A stretch of DNA of 64,000 nt from Turritopsis dohrnii. Its lineage: Eukaryota > Cnidaria > Hydrozoa > Anthoathecata > Oceaniidae. This document shows positions 46,640 through 59,104 of the stretch, piece by piece. Location: assembly GCA_027922465.2 (NCBI GenBank), contig BQMF02000009.1, positions 558,001 to 622,000 of the forward strand. Direction: 5' to 3'. How positions within the stretch are numbered: position 1 is the stretch's first letter; each line of letters opens with the position of its first letter. The notes under the pieces were generated by a model, which was not told the origin of the DNA, searched no databases, and worked only from the letters and a program-made list of their open reading frames with translations. The translations under genes and the position numbers were made by a program.

Positions 46640-46720
46640 CCTTTAAACGGCAATATCTCAGGATTGAAAAATGATTTTTTGAAAATTCAAAAACTGACTT
46701 TCATCATTTTTAAAGCTGTT
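46640..46720 (+). repeat. dispersed repeat copy (with 56745-56815)
   Basis: Shares GGCAATATCTCAGGA, TTCAAAAA and CGACTTTCATCATTT-like blocks in order with the reverse complement of 56745-56815. Family unknown; old copies. Confidence 0.5.
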
Positions 46721-46930
46721 TCAAGTAGTGCAAAAAAATGAACTTGCGATTTCTTTTGTTTAGTTCCCCTTTAATCTTTAGTCTTTGAATTGCATCAGTG
46801 AATATAAAATATATTCAATTCTCTTTTCAATGGCGGACGAAGATTTTGCGCAAAAAATGATTAAAAGATCAGGCTGGTGTTTATGGACTTTCACTTGAGT
46901 GAAATCATATATTGGCGATATTTGCCCCCC

Positions 46931-46953
46931 GCAGCGAGCGTAAGCGAGCGAGG
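46931..46953 (+). repeat. short GAGCG-rich repeat
   Basis: CAGCGAGCGTAAGCGAGCGA: imperfect 5-6 base units of GCGAG. Too short to classify. Confidence 0.5.
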
Positions 46954-47661
46954 AGGCATAGTAGTTTCACGAGATAGGCGAATGTCAGTTCCGATTTTGT
47001 TCTTCATCATCATCTTCCAACTTTCGTGTTGACGTTACACGGTGGAATATAATTAATTAGCTGACTTTGCTTTTTTTCCCGTTTCAAAGCATGGTACTGT
47101 AAGTGGGATGTTTTTTCGTATCTCTTTCCTAATTTATTATTATATTATACTATGTTATTTAGGAAGTTCGTATGCTAAAATTGCTTAGACATTTTTCATA
47201 TTACTTTTGTGTTGTTTTAGTGAAGTGAACGACTAGGATTTTGAAGCACAGCTTGAAATCTGAAATTTTCCCAACAACATTTTACTTTGTATATGTTTTA
47301 GCTCTAAATAATCTTTCGTTCGATAAATTTTATTCAATGCACTGATTTTTGGCAGATCTTGCCTTAAAAAGATTTTAATTGGATTTTTGTGTGTGCAAGA
47401 AAGCCTACGAATTGTCGTTCTTCGTGTTTTCCTTCTTTCTGTCCTTCCCCAAACCTGGTGTGATCATGATCAATAAAACCTTCTTTTATTTTTTTCTTGA
47501 TTTTTATGTAAACTTTGGCTATTTCTTGTTTCGAATCAAAGTATGAAACGCAGATTTCTAATGGATTTTTCGCTTTAATTTTTTTTTTGAAAACGTTTTT
47601 TGGATTTCTGCGTAAGCAAGAAAGCCTTTACGATCGTCCGTGTTTTTCTGGTTTTTTTTTC

Positions 47662-47860
47662 TCATCTTACTGTCCAAACCGGCGCATATTTGCTTCTCGA
47701 ATTTCATTGGTTCATAAAAAAGCCGTCTCAATCGTGATTGGTGCATAATGCCCGATTTCTACGAAAGGGTGCTAATATAGCCACCCTAACTTCAATAGCG
47801 ACAGTTTATTGGCTTGATCTGCGCCGTGCCATGTGATCATCCGGGTATTTTTCGACTTTA
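47662..47860 (+). repeat. 199-bp segment, copy 1 of a direct duplication
   Basis: Nearly identical to 49376-49573 in the same orientation, 1.71 kb away. Weaker matches continue between the copies (ACAGCTCAGCTCAGTTTCC near 48200 against ACAGCTCAGCTTAGCTTCC near 49907), so the whole unit seems duplicated in tandem and then diverged. The segment includes GTGATTGGTGCATAATGCCC, a CCAAT-type motif, and could be promoter-like; no ORF of note. Confidence 0.8.
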
Positions 47861-49157
47861 CATTTGCACGCCGTTTGCATAATGGTGTACTATCAGCGGT
47901 ACCGAAGAAACCCACTTAGATTTCCAAAAGTTGATTGATCAATGTGGAATATATTTAAAAGAAGATTTACACTTCCAAAACCGAAAGTAAAGGGTAGAAA
48001 ATTTATAATTTATCTTACAATGATTCTACTGTGTTCATTCTTTTCTAAAAACAAGTTCTCAATGTTTTATAAAAACAGTGTGTGAAAAAGAATGCTTTTG
48101 TTTTTTGGAAAATGTCTGGGATTCTTTTAAGCCTTTCTAAATACGAAATATTGTTTGTTTCATGTGTGGACTGTAGTGCTTTTTAAGCTCTGGATACATA
48201 CAGCTCAGCTCAGTTTCCTCTTCAGCTCCAACAACATATACAAGACTGTCTTGTGTACCTTCTGCCTGTGGCTGTGGTGCATCATTTTATGTTTGATGTT
48301 TCTCCAGCTATTTTAACTTATTTACTTGTATAGTTCTTGGCTGTATTATCAATGTCTTGAATTAGGAATGGGGACTTACTATTTACTTACTTTGATTGTC
48401 TGTAAATTCTAAATACTTGTTTACTTTTGTGTTTGGGAACTCTTTTCGTAATTTGTAAGATTGACCGTACATATTGTTGAAAGACTTACATATATACATG
48501 TGAACTCGTGATATCTGAAAGCATCTATTTACATTTAATGTTATTTTGTTCATTAAGTTTATTGCCAGTTTCGTATTGTGTCAGTTATGCTTTCATAATG
48601 CCCTGGGGTGTATGCGTAATTAAAAATTAAATGCTTTTTAAGTTTCTGTATAAACCTTTATAATCTTTTCATGAAATTTAAGTTCAGGTAATGCTTTGTT
48701 TGTAATGTTTGTAAATTAAAAAGATGGCAACGACATTGTTAATCGAACTAAAGCACAAATTTCTGTTTTCAGTTATATGTTTATTGATTTTGTATGTATT
48801 ATATATTTTGCATGATCAAAATCTATGTTTTCCTTTCTGTGCTTGTGATTTAGGAATTCCGGTTAGGAAGATAGAATAGACATATTGAATTCATGTATAT
48901 AAATTTATAACATTTCGATTGAATTACATGCATACTCATTGTCTTATCTGAGTAAATCACTGTGTCCTTGATATCATTACGTGCCAACAAAATAAAGAAC
49001 ATTATGGCATTCTATAATCAAGTTTATTGTTTATTGGTATAAAATATTGCGTAGTGACAATTATGTTTTTCCAGATTTATGGGGAGTACATGATTAGAAG
49101 TTTAATAAACATATATTGTGGAAATGATTAACCTTTTTTAAATTTTAAGAATGTCTT

Positions 49158-49312
49158 AAGTGTAGTTTATACGGTCAAACTTTTGCCTTGTCTTATGTTA
49201 ATCTAATGACCTGTACTTAAGAAAACTCTTGCATTCTTAAGTAAAAGTATTGTCTAATCGCAGGTCAATTGATTTAGACAAGGCACAAGTTTGACGGTAT
49301 AAACTACTTTCA
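49158..49312. mobile_element. 155-bp MITE
   Basis: Arms pair: GTAGTTTATACGGTCAAACT then TTTGCCTTGTCT on the left, AGACAAGGCACA then AGTTTGACGGTATAAACTAC on the right. Two differences in about 33 bases. It lies inside the duplicated 47.6-49.9 kb unit. Target duplication unclear. Confidence 0.8.
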
Positions 49313-49375
49313 ATTTTCATTCTTCAGCTGATTTTGCAGAAATCCTTATGCCTGCAAGGGCATCTTGTTCTGTTT

Positions 49376-49573
49376 TCATCTTACTGTCCAAACCGGCGCA
49401 TTTTTGTTTCTTAAATTTCATTGGTTCATAAAAAAGCCGTCTCAATCGTGATTGGTGCATAATGCCCGATTTCTACGAAAGGGTGCTAATATAGCCACCT
49501 TAACTTCAATAGCGACAGTTTATTGGCTTGATCTGCGCCGTGCCATGTGATCATCCGGGTACTTTTTGACTTG
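49376..49573 (+). repeat. 198-bp segment, copy 2 of a direct duplication
   Basis: Second copy of 47662-47860. The bases just before it (CAGAAATCCTTATGCCTGCA then AGGGCATCTTGTT) recur at 50447-50478, so a third, partial unit follows. Confidence 0.8.
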
Positions 49574-50654
49574 CCATGTGGTGATCGTCTTCCAAACGTT
49601 TTAAAAATGGCAGCGAAGGAACGTGCTACTTAGTTTTCTAAAAGTTTCTGAGATGATGTAAATATGGATTTCTTAACTTTAAATAAAAAAGTTCATCCAT
49701 CACAGTTGGAAACTTATCATATTTGAAAAATTAAATTACAGTGTGGTTATTCTGTTTTTTAAAAGAAGCTCTCTCGAAGTATATAATGTAAAAACAATCG
49801 TGGTGTGGAAGAAAAGGTATTTCTTATTTTTGGCCTTTCTAAATATGAAAAGCCTTTGTGTATTTGTATGTGTACATACATCTCTGAAGTCGCCTTTTGG
49901 ATTCCTACAGCTCAGCTTAGCTTCCTTTCAGCTCCAACATCACAAAAATGGGTATCATGGGTATTTATTTTCTCCCTACGTAGCTATTGTGTTATTAACA
50001 ACCTTTAGATTAGATTTGAATTTGAGGTAATATTCAAGTAGTAATTATTGTGATATTATATATTTCATCCTGAGAAGACCAATAAAGAAACTTTATATAT
50101 TATTTTATGCTGTCCAAATTAAGGGTTTGTTACACATAGCCCTACTTGTAATTAAAGTATTGTGTCAATGTTTTTTTTCTATTTTCTGGAGTACGTGGTG
50201 ATAAATAGTTCCCAGTATAACAATCATACAGCTTATTTTCATAAACAGATCTTTATAAAGGATTTCAACAATGGCATAAGGAAAAGAGCCCCTGTATTCT
50301 GTTAATATAGACTGGTCTTTACAGCCAAAGTTGTGATTTGTTTATTTTTTGATGATGCTTGTCGAACCATGTGTTTGCCTAGTAAGTTTTGCATGACGAA
50401 TCAAGGCTGCTGGCTTTGCATTTTTGTTGCGTTTCCAGTAAAGCTTGCAGAAATCCTTATGCCTCTTAAGGCATCTTGTTTTCTTTCTTTTGGCTCTTAC
50501 AAAATTTCTTTAACAAATGTTTATCTTATTTTGATTATAAAATACGTAACCATGGTTTCAGTCCACACATTTCTTTTGTTTGTAGCAAATACTTTCTGAT
50601 GTTACTTGTTAAGCCTTAATTACACTTTTTGAAAGGTATAAATTAGCATCAGTA

Positions 50655-51305
50655 TTGTACTGCCAGTAAATGTCGCAAACGCCAGTAAATGTCGCAAAAT
50701 TGCCAGTAAGTGTCGCAATTCAACAGTAAGTGTCGCAAAATCGCCAGTAAGTGTCGCAACAGTAAATGTCGCAAAAAAATTAAAAATCAACAGTAAATGT
50801 CGCAACTTTATAATTTCAAATTTCTAACCAATATCTTCTCCATCCTTGTTTTGAACTCGACACTGATTATTCTGATCAAGATATCGTACAGAGTACGCTG
50901 ATGGACCTACACGACATGTCACAGAGATTGCAAAATACAAAAATAAGACAGCTATAATTTTCAATATTATGTGTCACTTAGCAAGTTACTTTTACTTTTT
51001 TCGCTAATACTTCCCAAAGTGAGTCCTGACCGATTGATTTAAGCAACAGGTCTTTCCTTTTCATACCCTCCACATTATATGATCAAAATCACATTGTGTA
51101 AGTTTGCGACATTTGCTGTTGATTTTGAAAAACATTACCACATTTATTGTTAAAAAAAATTAAAACAAATGAAAATTCTAGTTGTGACACTTACTGGCGA
51201 TCTTGCGACACTTCCTGTTGAATTGCGACACTTACTGGCAATTGTGCAACATTTACTGGCGTTTGCGACATTTACTGGCGATTGCGACATTTACTGGCAG
51301 TGCAA
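50655..51305. mobile_element. foldback element built of CAGTAARTGTCGC units
   Basis: Left end TTGTACTGCCAGTAAATGTC and right end GACATTTACTGGCAGTGCAA are inverted. Each arm holds five to seven copies of CAGTAAATGTCGCAA or CAGTAAGTGTCGCAA: left 50660-50806, right (inverted) 51110-51300. The middle is AT-rich and non-coding. A modular foldback transposon; target duplication not identified. Confidence 0.8.
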
Positions 51306-53080
51306 GTGTGACATAGGACCAAGAGATAACAAACAGTAACAAAGTTTTCTTTGTTTTTGTTTCCGATGTATAGCTTGCAATGTATAGCTTGCTGTGTGTA
51401 CAAATTGGAATGCTTGAGGGCGGGGGCATTTTTAACTAAAGCTACATGCTAGTTATACATAATTTGTGATTTGGTAAGTAATAAAAGTAAAGCTTTAATG
51501 TGAATTAGTATAGATGTCCGTCCGACATGAAAAAAATTCCACTGTGTTTCACAACATGTAACATATCTTATTCAGTGGAAGTCTCCTATTAATTATATAG
51601 CGATAGGAAGGCTTGCTTACAATGTATGCCCACATTTTTTCGTAACTGTGAAGTTCTACTTTTCTTCAAAAAAGTAATATTTATCATAACTATTATTGGT
51701 ACGATCATGCAATTAAGTGACAGAGGGATAAGACCGAAAAATATTAATTATCAAACATTTAATATTAATTGCCTCAAATTAAAAGTTTTCAGAACTTTAC
51801 ATTTACTAAAAAATGGTAGTTTCGTGCAGTTTTCTGCATCGTAATTGTTTAAACGAAATAGCACCTATATAGTTGTATATCATTTCTTTTGATATCCTGC
51901 CCCTTTTCGTTTTTGATGGTAGCTACGATTTCAATCATAAACATTTGCTCAAATAGCAAAGAATGCAGAGCAAGACTCCTGGACTTTGTCAACTAAATAA
52001 AATGACCAATTATCGGCTCTTACGAGATAAGTGATACTCTTGGCATCTTTCGTTGGAACACAAAAAGTAATTATTCACTTCTATGATCTGCGGGTTTCTA
52101 ACATGTTAAAAACTGCAACCATCTACTTTGATCAGTTTCAAATGATAGCAACATAGTTAAGTCAAACACTAATTTAAGTTCTCCCGCTGTTAGGTAAAAA
52201 AAGGAGGGCAAAAACTCGTGAAATAAAAGGGTAAAATCAATAAGACAGAATATCTTTAAATGTGTGTAGCAATTCTTTCCTTAAATAAATACAGTCAAGC
52301 AGTCATCTTCCATGTAGCATGACAAAAGTATTTAACCTAACAATTTATCACTAACAATATTTAACCTCCATCTTTACTGTTACACTTTTACAAAAGTAAT
52401 TAATGTAATCTTAAATTACGAATCAAGACATCTATATTTTGACTTTCACGGTTCACTGAAGCTTCAATGAATCTCGGTGGTTTTCATCATTGATTTGGTT
52501 TCCATTTCTCTTCTTCTTTTTTCCCATTTCCTACACAAAATACATCACGAGAGAGACAAAAAAGATCAGGATTCCATTGATATAAAATTTATTAGAATAA
52601 ATTAGATATTTACTTTAAAAATTGCGTTAATATTTTTTGTTGCCACTTTTTTGAAATACCCTGTATCTCAGGAGCACTTAAAATGTCTTTGTATTGTCAG
52701 TTGGTGAAATATAATAGTTTCGAAATTAATCATCTGGTTTATAGGTACAGTAACGTGTATGATAAGATCAACAATTGATTTGAAATAAATTGCAAACCAG
52801 TTATTTATTGCATGGACTTTGCTTAAACGTATCTCTGGCGGAAAATCAACTAACTCCTTTACTAAAAATGATTATCGATCGTTTTACCTTAGCTCTGTAT
52901 ACTCTCGAAATGTTTGATTCTTCATGATCTTATAAAACGACGTATGAGAAACATATACAGAAATAACGATACTCGCTTAGGGATTGAATAACAAAAGACG
53001 TTCAAAACAAAATAATATTTCTTGATCAGAACTCTTTCCTTTACATGTACTGTATCAAAGTGAATAACACATTGTTTTCC
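51306..53080. other. intergenic, nothing supported
   Basis: AT-rich spacer with a TGTCCGTCCGACAT motif near 51514 and a SINE tail fragment near 52828-52855. No gene recognised. Confidence 0.4.
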
Positions 53081-53454
53081 TTAACCAACTCTTGGGGGTA
53101 TGAATCTCCAGCCATTCTTTTTCTTTTTCTTCTTCTTCCCGCGTTTCATTACTTCAACGTTTTCATATTGCAAATCATCAGGTATAGCGTCTTTAATTGC
53201 GGTAGACTTTATGTCTTCACAATAACTTTGAACGACAAAAAGTAGCAATGCACTTGCGATTAACACTGGAAAAAAGAAACGAAAAGAAAATTGATTCTTT
53301 CATATAATATCATTTTCTTCATTCGCGGAAGTGAGACATGGCAGAAAGCAATGATAACTTTACCATTATGTATGATTTTTTCACAAAAATTAAATTGCAC
53401 ATTGATTGTTGAGAAGGCAGACAAATAGTTTCACTTACAACAAATGAACTTCAT
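53081..53454 (-). CDS. small secreted Lys-rich peptide precursor (66 aa, 2 exons)
   Basis: Exon 1 is 53439-53454 (ATG plus 13 bases, donor GTAAGTG) and exon 2 is 53081-53265 (acceptor TTTTTTCCAG); the junction is in phase. The joined protein starts with a classical signal peptide (MKFICLLIASALLL..., cleavage probably after about residue 21). An acidic/neutral stretch (EDIKSTAIKDAIPDD) follows, then MKR, seven lysines and NGWRFIPPRVG at the C-terminus. An acidic pro-part, a dibasic KR and a cationic tail fit a processed host-defence or signalling peptide; a final Gly could donate an amide. Family not recognised. The signal peptide appears only after splicing, which supports a real gene. Confidence 0.7.
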
Positions 53455-54299
53455 AGTTCCTCTGTGATTGTAGAGTTCACGAAGCGAAATTTATATTGCA
53501 TTATAATGACCGCTTCAAGGGTAGAGATTTCGTCATTAGTATTTTCTGCATGATTTAACACGATTTGCTCAAGCAAATCCTCGAACCCAGGTCTTCTTAT
53601 CTCATTACTTTTGTGATGGAGATTCACATAGCCACGCTCTGCACATTTGGGATGTAATGAGATGAACAAAGTTGATATCTTTATGCTGTTTGAGCTTGAC
53701 AAATTAGACAAATTAGATATGGCAATATTAAAACCTTTCTCATTGTACTATGTCTGTTTAGTAATACATTTTGAAACATAATTTTGAAAACTTAAGTTCA
53801 GATTTTATAAAAAACCAGGTTTGATTTCGCTGCTCTTAATCTCTTATTGTTGTTGTTGTTGTTTTCCAGTCATCTGCCATTTCGGCGAGTCATTTCCAGT
53901 CATTGTCATAAGGTCGTCTAAATGTCTTATTGCAGCATGTAGATCTGTAACGAACAGATGAAGGTAAAGATGGCTGAAGGCTGGAGAGTAAAGAGCAACT
54001 TAAATGCTATAATAACTATATCAACTACCATTGGCAAGTTAAACGCTTAAATTGTTAGTTATTAAGAGCCACTATTTGTCACGATTTGTCAGAGTCAGAC
54101 ACCAGTGATAGTGACCACCTCAAAATTGTTTTATTTTGAGATATTTTGTTGCTTATATTATGATTAGCAACTGTGCCAAATCGTATTGCTCTAAATTCGT
54201 CTTTGCTCTGAGTTACGGCCTCATGAAATTGGAGCTCCAATTAATTAGGATCAGTAAATCATGAAAACCAAACTTGCGCAGTTTTTGAATTATATTTAA

Positions 54300-55120
54300 G
54301 GTGTGAGTAAGGGAAAAAAACGTGTTTTTGTTTTTTAATTAATTCCTTTGACAGGAATATGTTTATATCAAGTATGATACATTTTTGGAAAGCTTATTTA
54401 CATCTCTAAAAGCCCATGTTAAAAATTTTAAGGTAAACTAAAAATGTAAGATTTTAGAACGAGTCAAAGAAAACGAACCTTGTTGTAAAAACGTAGCTCC
54501 ATTTACAAAACGAGTTAAGTTTAACTTATGTTTTTTACACTTTTGTAATCACAAGAGATAGAGTAAAAAACGGTTTTTTCTTTTTTTACTCAAATAAATT
54601 ATTTTCAGAGTTATTTTCAATTTCTCAAAAGTATCGTTTTCTGTTTTCATTTTTTTTGCTTTCAAGACTATAACTCATATTCTGTTCAAATTAAAAAGAT
54701 AAAAAAAAAACCGTTTTTAGATCTACCCTTCAGCTTTTCAGTAAGCCAAGTCTCACTGTCAGAGCTTTTTTAGTTTTGTAAATGGAACATCAAACGTAAG
54801 TGGCTCTGACACGAAATGTGAACACTGAAAAAAAACAGCTTTAAAGATTTTTCTTTATTGCGTGAACTAATTAATTATTTATGAAACGGAATTTTGAAAC
54901 AAAAGGATCAATACGCAACATGATCAATATGTTTTATTTTTTCATGGTCTTTAATGTACACAAATTAGCCGCTAATACAACAGTTTTGGAAAATAAACGG
55001 ACTTCCCATCCACTTCCTGAAAAAATAGTTTCACCATTGGAAAATTCAGAGTTCCTTTCATCCTGATGTGCAAAAAAACTTTTTTTCAAAAAAGTCAATG
55101 ATTTTTCCCTTACTCACACC
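54300..55120. mobile_element. 820-bp MITE with TTAA target
   Basis: GGTGTGAGTAAGGGAAAAA on the left and TTTTTCCCTTACTCACACC on the right, each flanked outside by TTAA (54296-54299, 55121-55124). A TTAA duplication is the mark of piggyBac-type elements. A second inverted pair lies inside (CCATTTACAAAAC near 54502, GTTTTGTAAATGG near 54773). The 61-codon ORF at 54881 is not convincing. Confidence 0.75.
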
Positions 55121-58100
55121 TTAAAAAGAAATACATGCACGTAGTCTTTACAATTAATATTACTTCAAAACAAAGTGAGGGAAAAGAATAATGAAAAAGA
55201 AAAATAATGCTCTAAGATTGTATGATCGTGTTGAAACGTACGATAAGAAATGTTCAGAAATCCTGAAGAAAAGAGCTCGTCAAGCGAAAAAAAAAACTAT
55301 TTTCCACGCTTAGTTTAAAATTTAAGAAGAAAGTAGTGCAAAAAAAATTTCCAGTTTTTATAAAGCATAGAAAAAAAAATAAACACACATATTATTATTA
55401 TTATTATTTTATTTATTTATTAATTGTCTTTCAGGCACTTCCATATTTCACAATGGCTATTCGTCCTATTAAAATAAGCATATTTAAATAAAGAAATAAT
55501 TTATTATGAAAGAATATACCGTATAAAATATAATTTTCAAAAGATACTGGCAAAAGACTGCGAACAGAATTGGAATCTTGTACTGGTTGGAAACTTGGAG
55601 AAATTAAAAATTTGAAAAAGTTGATTGGAACTAAATGATCATGGAACTAGCAGTATTGGTATTGATAAGACTTTAAAATTTTAAAATATTTTAAGTATAA
55701 ATATAATTAATAAATTAACGATGGCTACCCTGAAAAGATAATGTACTAGAAGCTTGCAATATAGAAATTGAATTGGATGTGGTAATCTGGAGTGATCTCA
55801 AAAATCAAATGACTGGAATGTCACTGGTTTTAGGATGTAGTAACGAACCGCACAAAGCGCTGAAAATATTGGAGTAGCTGATATGGATGTGAAAAGTTAG
55901 AAATAAAATAAATAAGATTAAGTTATTTATTGGGCATAATGTAAAATATATATACTAATCAATCGACAGACCTTTAGACAGGGACACAAAAAAGAAACTA
56001 ACAGGTAAATCGGTTGGCAGACTAACAAAAGAATCGGACACAAACAAACTTGACTTACGATAATGATATTGGCTATGAGATTGGTGCGATACTAAAATAT
56101 TGAACCGAAAGGTGCCGATTGTTAAAAATCTTATGCATGATTCATAATAAATATTGCTAAGCTAACATCCAATAAATATTTCTTTAAAGAGCTACGAAAT
56201 TTTTTAGGGTCAGGTTCTTCCCTGATAATTTTTGGAATGTCATTTAACAGGCGACTTGCCTTGCCAATGAACAATATTTATTTTGATTCCTTTGAAGAGA
56301 GCCGTTCTTTCGAGGGGGGCGTTTAAAAGTACAGGGGCGTTTATTCGAAGCATTGCAGTATATGAGAAAATCAGTTTATCAAATATCATGGCGTTATTAT
56401 AGTTATCATGACTTCAAAACACGCTTTTGTTCTGTGTGGTACCAACCTTGAGATCTGGTATCTGGTGACGCTATTATATCCTATTCAACTTGATAGATAT
56501 GTTCATGTTGATAGAACCATGCCTCTAGACAATACATTTTTACAATAAGATTCATGTGCACTCCACCAATAGGTTGACATTATGAATTACGTCATAATAG
56601 TTCACAAAATACAATTTTGTTTGGCTTAGACTTGTTGAAATATTTCAAACAAAACAGTTATGTTTCTAATCTTTTTTAAATCAACTGCAAAGTTGTGAAA
56701 AAACTCAGAAAAGGGAAGTAAACTTAAAAAATCAAGAAAAATCAATATTTTAAATGATGAAAGTCGGTTTTTTGAATTTTCGTTCCTGAGATATTGCCAT
56801 TTAATGTTCTTACTCACAACTTTTGCGATTCTACCAAGAGTGGATTGAGCACTAGAAACTAAGTAGTTGTAAAAGAAGTCGCTTTGGTGAAGACAGGGTG
56901 TAAATTTTCCAAGTTCTCTAAACTTTTTTACTAGTAAATAATTTTCTAATAACATTAACATCATTCGATAGCTTATAAAAAATGATTTCCAGTGATGTAT
57001 AATATAGCAAACATTTATTTATTCTTTGCAAAAGATCGATTTTTTTATAACTATGTTCAAAACGTTCATCGTATCCTTAAAGATAATGATCTATCATATG
57101 TACAACCGAGGGCTGCACTATGCTGATGTCAGTAGAAATAGAACAATTGAGAAATGATCTGGGAACGAGCAAATGTTTATTTTTAACAGAGCACTCAAAC
57201 AAATTAAAAAAGTGATTGGCTCTCTCGTGGAGATTATCTCACAAGAAAACTGCTGACACACTTTTTTCTCGACCTTATGATAGTTCATTATTTTTAACAA
57301 AATCTTTGAAATTAGCACACGCGAGATATGCCTATTCCAATCTCTTTCCCAGGGTCCTTTATCTGTTTTTGATGTGAAACGTCTTGACGTTCTCGTATCA
57401 AAATGAGACAAATGATCTGGGTACGAAGCTTCCCCATTCAAGAAAAAGTAACAGATGATGCATCCTCTAATGAATTTTGATTGATCAAAACAACAACAAA
57501 ATGATTGATCATAAACTAAAGACACCAATATCTTCATGTCATCGTTGCTAACGTGCTACATAATTTTCAAATGCTTAATTGAAACCCGAAATCACACTAT
57601 TAATTAACATAAACCAAAGCTTTTATTATAGGTACGTGTATCATCAAACATTGTTGTAGAATAAACAAGCATGACATCATTTTGTGAGCCTTAATTTTAT
57701 CAATGAATTACTACGGATGTCTACCACAACAAATTTAAGTTACTGTTGTGAATGGAACAAGATAATTTCTGTAATTGTCTTTTAATAGCTCTATTAAATT
57801 GTGGATTGATGGTTAATGTTGATGTTAAAGTGCCATTTCTAAAAGAAAACAATCAGAAACTTAAGCCCCTAGTTTGAACGCTTTTGTTTGCATTGCCATT
57901 TGTATGCTCGATGTTCTAAATGAAATCAAATCCTAGTTTAAGTTGAATGCCATTCCTGATCTTTTAAACAGTTAGAAAAACTATGAGATATTCATTTTTG
58001 CATAAACAAAACTCTAACCTTAACTCGACATAATGGTATAGTTATGTTTTGGAAATTTGAATTCAAATTTAAACTATAATGGATAGGTAGAGATTTTTCA

Positions 58101-59095
58101 ACAAAAATCAAAATGTCTAAATTTAGCGGACAACGAAATCAGAAATCTTTTTTCAACAAAACACAACTGCTGACGTATCTGTAAAGTACTCGATATAGAG
58201 TTTTCGGATCAACCGGATTATTTAGGTTGTTGTGCGTTTTTTTGATTGGTTTAATATTCTTGTCCTCTGGTTACAAAGTCCATTAAGAGAAATAAAGGGA
58301 AATAGGAAATGCAAAGATATAGGCAATACGTCATAAACTGGCCAATATAATTTCACATCTGGACATTATTTATGTTCGAACTTTAAATGTCACTTAGTCC
58401 AAAGTTTTGCAAACATTTTACACCATTTCCGACTTGATAGTATCCTTAACATTGCAAATAATCTTTTTATTTCTTTAGAACATCCGAGCTATTTAAGATC
58501 TTACAAAAGATACCGCGTCGTTTCTGAAATACACATTATCTCAGTCTTGGAAGGGTTTCTTTGCTGGCACGCGCCGTATATGAAATTAAGACTTAATAAG
58601 GTTGAATTGAATTCAAATTCAATATTATCAAAATACCACATGTAGATAGGAACATGCTGGTTGAATAGGTGCTTTCAATATTATCGATATCATATGATTC
58701 ATATGACTAGTCACAATTTTGGGTCCAAATTCTTATAAATTCCTTGTATCCTTGCTTTTTCCTTGCTTTTTTTATTTCCTTAATTCGGAAGGATTCGCAA
58801 ATAGCAAGTCAGTGCTATTTGTATAATGCGAACTTTTTGAAGGAAAAAAAATAGAACTTGTACGGCGCAGGCGTCGATTAAAGTCAGAGTAATAAACAAT
58901 TTCCTTCCTTGAATAAATAGAAAAATTCAATAATCACTCCCACATTAACTTTAAGAGGAAAAATTTCTACAAAACTTAATGTAAGAATTTATATCTGCGA
59001 TGGAGAGAGACATGAGAGTATAAATTTGTTCGCTCTTTATAACCAGTTTAATGTGCAAATCGGTAGGTGATTGAGAACATCCAAATATCACGTGA
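55121..59095. other. repeat-rich, no gene supported
   Basis: Contains an (ATT)n tract near 55391-55420, GGGGCGTTTA fragments near 56317-56350, an inverted dispersed repeat at 56745-56815 and, near 57213-57237, the block CTCCACGAGAGAGCCAATCA (inverted) that also begins the 60.1 kb minisatellite. An ORF at 57118-57537 (-) is the longest but has no recognisable domain. Confidence 0.45.
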
Positions 59096-59104
59096 TTGAT
59101 CAAA

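Noticed and set aside
53451..53711. 86-codon ORF upstream of the secreted peptide, with its stop overlapping the peptide ATG
   Set aside because: No domain, and the overlap is explained by chance; an upstream reading frame role cannot be supported.
57118..57537. 139-codon (-) ORF as a gene
   Set aside because: No recognisable domain, low-complexity start and repeat-derived sequence at 57213-57237 inside it.
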